DNA of 55,341 nucleotides from Phycisphaerales bacterium (GTDB lineage: Bacteria; Planctomycetota; Phycisphaerae; Tepidisphaerales; Tepidisphaeraceae), in contig JADYZN010000067.1 of assembly GCA_020853095.1 (NCBI GenBank), positions 1 through 55,341 on the forward strand. The letters run 5' to 3'. Positions 51,578 through 55,341 of the stretch are shown one piece after another. Below the pieces are notes generated by a model. The model saw nothing but the letters and a program-made list of their open reading frames with translations. It did not search any database and was not told the DNA's origin. Every line of letters starts with the position of its first letter. Position 1 is the stretch's first letter. Made by a program: the position numbers and the translations under genes.

Positions 51578-52940
51578 GACAATCGCGGTGGGGTTGGTCG
51601 CAGTGGTCGTATCGGGCTGCGCATCCACTTCCCCGGATGCCGGTTTTGACCAGGTGCGGGACATCATCGCCCAGCGCACCGGCCATCAGGTCCAATGGCG
51701 CGGGCATGGCACGGAAGACACCGCGATTGATGAAGCCGTCGGGGTCATGTTGGCCCACGAATTGACGGTCGATCAGGCGGTGCAGATCGCGTTGTTGAAC
51801 AATCGTCACCTTCAGGCCGATTTTGAAGACCTGGGCATTGCGCAGGCCGACCTGGTTCGGGCCGGCCTGTTGAGCAACCCCGTCTTTGCCGCCAGTTGGC
51901 GGTTTCCCGACCGCCCCCCCAGCATCACCAATGCGGAATATTCCATCTCGCAAAATTTTCTGGACATCCTGATCCTTCCGCTGCGACAAAAAGTGGCCCG
52001 GCGGGAATTTGAAAGCACGCGGCTGAACATCACCCACCAGGTGCTGGAATTGACCGCGCAGGTCAAGACCGCCTGGTACACGCTGGTCGCCCGCCGACAG
52101 TTGCTGGAGCGGATGAAACTGATCGTGGACTTGAACCGCGTCGCCGCGGAACTGGCTCAACGACAATATCAGGCCGGCACCGCCAACGAATTGACCATGT
52201 TGAATCTGCGGTCGCAGTATGAGCAATCCCGCATCGACCTGTCTCAATTTGAATCACAGGAGTCCGCCGACCGCGAACGGCTCAATCGCCTCCTGGGTCT
52301 CTGGGGTGATCAAACCACCTGGACCCTCCCGGATCATCTGCCCGACATTCCACTGCGGGAAATCCCTCTTGAGCATCTTGAATCGCTGGCCATCCGCCAG
52401 CGGCTCGACCTGGCCGCGATGCGCAACCAGGTGATCGCCATGGGCGGTGCGCTGGCCGCGGCCGGCGCCGTTCCGTTTCCTGCGAACATGGAGATCGGCT
52501 TGAGCACCGAACGCGACACCGACGGCCAGCACGTCACCGGCCCGACCCTGAGCCTTGAATTGCCCATTTTTGATCACGGGCAGGTGCGAATCGACAAATC
52601 CGCCGCCCAATACCGGCGGATGCAGCGCCGATACGAAGCCCAGGCCATCGACATCCGCTCACAGGTCCGCCAGGCCCGCGATCAACTGGTGGCCCAGCGA
52701 ACGCTCGCGCAACAGTACCAGAATCTGCTTCCCCTTCGCCTGAGCATCCTGCAACATTTGCTCAAACAGTACAACGGCATGTTGAAAAGCCCTTACGACC
52801 TGATGCAGGCCAAACAGCGGCAGGCCCTCACCGAACAGGCCGGCATCGAGGCCCGCCGCGATTACTGGATCGCCCGCGCCGACCTCGAACTGGCCCTCGG
52901 CGGGCAATTGCCGCAATCTCAACCGGAACAACAACCATGA
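51558..52940 (+). CDS. TolC/CusC-like outer-membrane efflux lipoprotein
   Basis: 460 residues from the ATG at 51558. A lipoprotein signal (lipobox VSGC) is followed by two outer-membrane-efflux domains: DQAVQIALLNNRHLQADF (first helix), then TAWYTLVARRQLLERM and NELTMLNLRSQYEQS, and in the second half GPTLSLELPIFDHGQVRI. The pattern is that of the NodT/CusC subgroup of TolC. Usually it works with an RND pump and an adaptor; neither is in the window. Overlaps the copper oxidase gene by ATGA, so the two are co-translated. Confidence 0.92.
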   Translation: MNTTILKTIAVGLVAVVVSGCASTSPDAGFDQVRDIIAQRTGHQVQWRGHGTEDTAIDEAVGVMLAHELTVDQAVQIALLNNRHLQADFEDLGIAQADLVRAGLLSNPVFAASWRFPDRPPSITNAEYSISQNFLDILILPLRQKVARREFESTRLNITHQVLELTAQVKTAWYTLVARRQLLERMKLIVDLNRVAAELAQRQYQAGTANELTMLNLRSQYEQSRIDLSQFESQESADRERLNRLLGLWGDQTTWTLPDHLPDIPLREIPLEHLESLAIRQRLDLAAMRNQVIAMGGALAAAGAVPFPANMEIGLSTERDTDGQHVTGPTLSLELPIFDHGQVRIDKSAAQYRRMQRRYEAQAIDIRSQVRQARDQLVAQRTLAQQYQNLLPLRLSILQHLLKQYNGMLKSPYDLMQAKQRQALTEQAGIEARRDYWIARADLELALGGQLPQSQPEQQP

Positions 52941-54289
52941 TCACCCGTCGACAAGCCCTGTTGTCCACCGCCGCCGCCATGGTGACCTGGCCGAGCTGGA
53001 AAAAGGTGATGGCCGCCGTCACAAGACCAGCGAGCGGGCCGGCCCCAACCGGCACGACCCCGTACATCCCGGTCGTCACGCCCAACGGCGTCACGCTCCC
53101 CTGGGAAATGGATGGCGACGTCAAAGTCTTTCGCCTGACCGCCGAGCCGGTCAAACGCGAATTCGCCCCCGGCATGGTCGTCAACTGCTGGGGATACAAC
53201 GGCCAATGCCCCGGCCCCACCATCGAAGCGGTCGAGGGGGATCGCGTTCGCCTCTTTGTCACCAACAAGCTCCCCGAAGCCACCACCGTCCACTGGCATG
53301 GCATCCTCCTGCCCAACGGCATGGACGGCGTCGGCGGCGTCACCCAGCCGCACATCGAGCCGGGCGAAACCTACGTCTACGAATTTACCCTCAAGCAGCA
53401 CGGCACGCTGATGTACCATCCCCATTCGGATGAGATGACTCAGATGGCGATGGGGATGCAGGGTTTTTTCATCGTTCATCCCAAAAACCCCGACCGGCGG
53501 ATCGACCAGGATTTTTGCATCTTTTTGCAGGAATGGTCCATCGAACCCGGATCGGCCACCCCCAATCCGATGGTGATGACCGATTTCAATATTTTCACCT
53601 TCAACAGCCGGGCGTGGCCGGGCACCGCGCCGCTGATCATCCGCACCGGCCAGCGCGTGCGCATCCGCCTGGCCAACCTCAGCATGGACAGCCACCCCAT
53701 CCATTTTCACGGCCACCACGCCTGGCAAACCGGCACCGATGCCGGCCCCATCCCCCAATCCGCCTGGTGGCCGGCCACCACCATCAACGTGCCCCCCGGA
53801 ACCACGCGCGACTTTGAATTTGTCGCCGAACATCCCGGCGACTGGCCCATCCACTGCCATAAAAACCACCACGCCATGAACGCGATGGGTCACGATTTCC
53901 CCAACCTGATCGGCGTCGATCAAAGCGGCGTCGCCGACACGATGCGCCGACACGTTGAAGGTTACATGCCCATGGGCAGCGATGGCATGGGCGAAATGGG
54001 ATCGATGCACATGCCCCTGCCGCCCAACACCCTGCCCATGATGACCGGCGAAGGCCCCTTCGGCCCGATCAACATGGGGGGCATGTTCACGATCATGAAA
54101 ATCCGCGATCAACTGACCGGTTACGACGACCCAGGATGGTACAAACACCCTGAAGGAACCACCGCCCGCCGCATCTCAACCGGGGCGGCCGCGCCGATGG
54201 TGTACATCTGCCCCATGCACCCGCAGGTCGTCTCCGACAAACCGGGCAAATGCCCGATTTGCGGCATGAAACTTGCTCCACGGAAATGA
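52937..54289 (+). CDS. Two-domain multicopper oxidase with C-terminal heavy-metal-binding tail
   Basis: 450 residues. A Tat-type signal (TRRQALL) is followed by two cupredoxin domains. Copper ligands: HWH (119-121), HPH (161-163), HPIHFHGHH (253-261) and HCHKNHHAMNAM (306-317), a complete set for T1, T2 and T3 copper. A Met-rich stretch follows (DGMGEMGSMHMPLPP), then a C-terminal YICPMHPQVVSDKPGKC and PICGMKL, a heavy-metal-binding (HMBD/YHS-like) module. The fusion of an oxidase to this tail is unusual to my knowledge. Predicted role: periplasmic oxidation of Cu(I) in copper resistance. Confidence 0.92.
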   Translation: MITRRQALLSTAAAMVTWPSWKKVMAAVTRPASGPAPTGTTPYIPVVTPNGVTLPWEMDGDVKVFRLTAEPVKREFAPGMVVNCWGYNGQCPGPTIEAVEGDRVRLFVTNKLPEATTVHWHGILLPNGMDGVGGVTQPHIEPGETYVYEFTLKQHGTLMYHPHSDEMTQMAMGMQGFFIVHPKNPDRRIDQDFCIFLQEWSIEPGSATPNPMVMTDFNIFTFNSRAWPGTAPLIIRTGQRVRIRLANLSMDSHPIHFHGHHAWQTGTDAGPIPQSAWWPATTINVPPGTTRDFEFVAEHPGDWPIHCHKNHHAMNAMGHDFPNLIGVDQSGVADTMRRHVEGYMPMGSDGMGEMGSMHMPLPPNTLPMMTGEGPFGPINMGGMFTIMKIRDQLTGYDDPGWYKHPEGTTARRISTGAAAPMVYICPMHPQVVSDKPGKCPICGMKLAPRK

Positions 54290-54352
54290 ATCGCAACCCA
54301 AAACAACCTCGGCCGTCCGCGTGGTGCGGCGGCATTTTTTAAGGAGTCCGTT

Positions 54353-54859
54353 ATGAATCGCATGATCGCATTGTTGGGCGGCGTGGTCGTCGCCGCGGGT
54401 TTGAGCATCGGCGCCTACGCCCATGAAGGGCACCACGCCGAAAGTGATGAGGGCAAGCAGGTTACCATCCAAGGCGAGCTGATCGACGCCGCCTGCTTTG
54501 TCGCCAGCGATGGGGGCGCCAAGGGTCAGGACCACGCCGATTGCGCCAAGGAGTGCATGTCCAGCGGCATCCCGGCCGCCATTTTGCCCGATGGCAGCAA
54601 AAACGCCGACGACCTGATGTACCTGCTGACCAACCCCAGGGTGCTCGCCCCATACGCCGCCCAGACCATCAAGGTCGAGGGCACGGCCTTTGAAGACAAA
54701 CACGCCATCGACGTGAAACACGTTTACGTCAAGGATGGCGAAAACTGGAAGGAGGTCCAGCTCCAGGATGAACACCACAACATGTCCGATGACAAAGGCA
54801 TGGAACAACACCATGGCGAACACAATCAGGAGCACCATGGCGAACACCACGGGGATTGA
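54353..54859 (+). CDS. Secreted His-rich metal-binding protein
   Basis: 168 residues from the ATG at 54353, with AAGGAG 7 bases upstream. A signal peptide (ALLGGVVVAAGLSIGAYA) is followed by a short His motif (HEGHHAESDE), a Cys-containing domain (GELIDAACFVASDGGAKG; ADCAKECMSSG) and a C-terminal tail of repeated HHGEH-type units (residues about 150-168). The layout is that of a periplasmic metal buffer. Fourth gene of the copper-type module; 60 bases after the oxidase. The Cys domain is seen in other secreted bacterial proteins but its name is not certain. Confidence 0.88.
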   Translation: MNRMIALLGGVVVAAGLSIGAYAHEGHHAESDEGKQVTIQGELIDAACFVASDGGAKGQDHADCAKECMSSGIPAAILPDGSKNADDLMYLLTNPRVLAPYAAQTIKVEGTAFEDKHAIDVKHVYVKDGENWKEVQLQDEHHNMSDDKGMEQHHGEHNQEHHGEHHGD

Positions 54860-54882
54860 TCCCTGCCGCTGACAGCTTCATC

Positions 54883-55097
54883 CCCGCGACGCCAGGGATG
54901 TCGGAGAAACCGGCGGCGGAGGACCGCCGCCCTCCAGTTACGGTGTATGATCGTCTTGTGCCGGGTCGTCAATGATCGTGGCCATCCGGACGTGGAGGGC
55001 GTCGCTCCCGCGACGCCGTGGATGCCGGAGAAATCCGGCGGCGGAGGACCGCCGCCCTCCAGTTACGGTGTATGATCGCCTTGTGCCGGGTCGTCAA
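54883..55097 (+). repeat. Tandem pair of about 90-base repeats with hairpins
   Basis: Copies at about 54883-54972 and 55007-55097 are nearly identical. Each has the perfect stem GGCGGCGG-AGGA-CCGCCGCC followed by CTCCAG (54912-54937 and 55037-55062). Between them, 54993-55017 holds an inverted copy of the GGCGTCGC stem with CTCCA. Thus three members of the dispersed hairpin family lie here. No gene was found in 54860-55167. Confidence 0.85.
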
Positions 55098-55167
55098 AGT
55101 TCATGACGATCCGGCCATCGAGGTGGAGACAGAACCCTCCACACCCGTTAAAATCGGTTAAACGTCC

Positions 55168-55240
55168 GGGCGATTAACTCAGCGGCTAGAGTACTTCGTT
55201 TACACCGAAGGAGTCGGGGGTTCGAATCCCTCATCGCCCA
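55168..55240 (+). tRNA. tRNA-Val (UAC anticodon)
   Basis: 73 nt with a complete cloverleaf: acceptor stem GGGCGAT/ATCGCCC with discriminator A, D-loop with AGCGGCTAGAG, anticodon stem CTTCG/CGAAG around loop TTTACAC (anticodon TAC), variable loop and T-loop GGTTCGAATCC. CCA is not encoded. It sits after the tandem repeats with no gene close by on its left. Confidence 0.96.
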
Positions 55241-55251
55241 ATGCCGAGTCA

Positions 55252-55327
55252 TTCCAAGCCGTTCCAACCAACTCTGAAATAGACTGGTTTTCCGGCTTTT
55301 TCTGAAAATCGCTTTCCGAGCCGTTCC
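55252..55327 (+). repeat. Near-identical 14-base direct repeats behind the tRNA
   Basis: TTCCAAGCCGTTCC (55252-55265) and TTCCGAGCCGTTCC (55314-55327) match at 13 of 14 positions, 62 bases apart, in the 100 bases between the tRNA and the window end. They could be arm sites of an integrated element whose body lies past the window. Confidence 0.5.
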
Positions 55328-55341
55328 GGATGCTTCCGCCC

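Noticed and set aside
54883-55097. Possible CRISPR or plasmid iteron array
   Set aside because: Two 90-base copies with hairpins; the unit belongs to the dispersed CTCCAG-tailed family found elsewhere, and no rep or cas gene is near.

Overview
The window is a GC-rich bacterial chromosome segment. Several traits together suggest a planctomycete, most likely of the Phycisphaerae type: a prepilin-type protein with an H-x-DG-like tail, a PEP-CTERM protein, an exosortase with an EpsI-like partner, a very large TPR protein, a DUF4838-type protein and an intracellular Asp-box hydrolase. The taxon is inferred from gene content and was not tested. About 44 protein genes, one tRNA, one riboswitch and several terminators and dispersed hairpin repeats can be supported.

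Layout: (1) 0-4.5 kb, minus strand: a NeuC/LegG-like hydrolysing epimerase, a sugar aminotransferase and a UDP-GlcNAc 4,6-dehydratase of the Met-containing (WbpM/PglF) active-site type. They look like the front half of a nonulosonate or amino-sugar pathway and are followed by a YfcE-like phosphodiesterase and a GNAT. (2) 4.6-5.5 kb: PlsC-like acyltransferase, then a candidate small RNA ending in a strong terminator. (3) 5.6-12.8 kb: a run of a large membrane protein, ABC ATPase, ABC-2 permease and HEAT-repeat protein. (4) 12.8-18 kb: housekeeping-type genes (two HIT proteins, SIMPL-like protein, PrmC, ParA, VanZ-like, MarC). (5) 18-24.2 kb: carbohydrate locus with an Asp-box hydrolase, a GntR/LacI-type regulator, an operator palindrome, a prepilin-like protein, a DUF4838 protein and a PEP-CTERM protein. 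(6) 24.2-25.4 kb: a small protein and a PfkB kinase. (7) 25.7-28.9 kb: a translationally coupled trio of a zinc-ribbon PrsW-like protein lacking the protease residues, a single-pass membrane protein and a trypsin-like protease with a C-terminal carboxypeptidase-regulatory-like domain. (8) 29-34.2 kb, minus strand: an EttA-type ABC-F, membrane proteins, a 72-residue protein behind a well-matched c-di-AMP (ydaO-yuaA) riboswitch, and a DHA2 drug transporter. (9) 34.6-45.6 kb: exopolysaccharide/exosortase cluster (Wza-like lipoprotein, exosortase, EpsI-like protein, 1,527-residue TPR protein, Wzc-like autokinase). (10) 45.8-51.3 kb: secreted or membrane hypotheticals, and a TIM-barrel glycosidase-like gene divergent from a 2-hydroxyacid dehydrogenase. 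(11) 51.4-54.9 kb: copper-type module of a His-tailed lipoprotein, a TolC/CusC-like protein, a two-domain multicopper oxidase with a metal-binding tail and a His-rich secreted protein. (12) 54.9-55.3 kb: tandem hairpin repeats and tRNA-Val(UAC).

The strongest leads are the c-di-AMP riboswitch in front of a tiny unknown gene, the pseudo-PrsW/serine-protease operon, a dispersed hairpin family with a conserved CTCCAG tail, and a recurring -10-like box 7-9 bases before start codons that suggests leaderless transcription. All calls were made by reading the sequence; no search, folding or alignment program was run.
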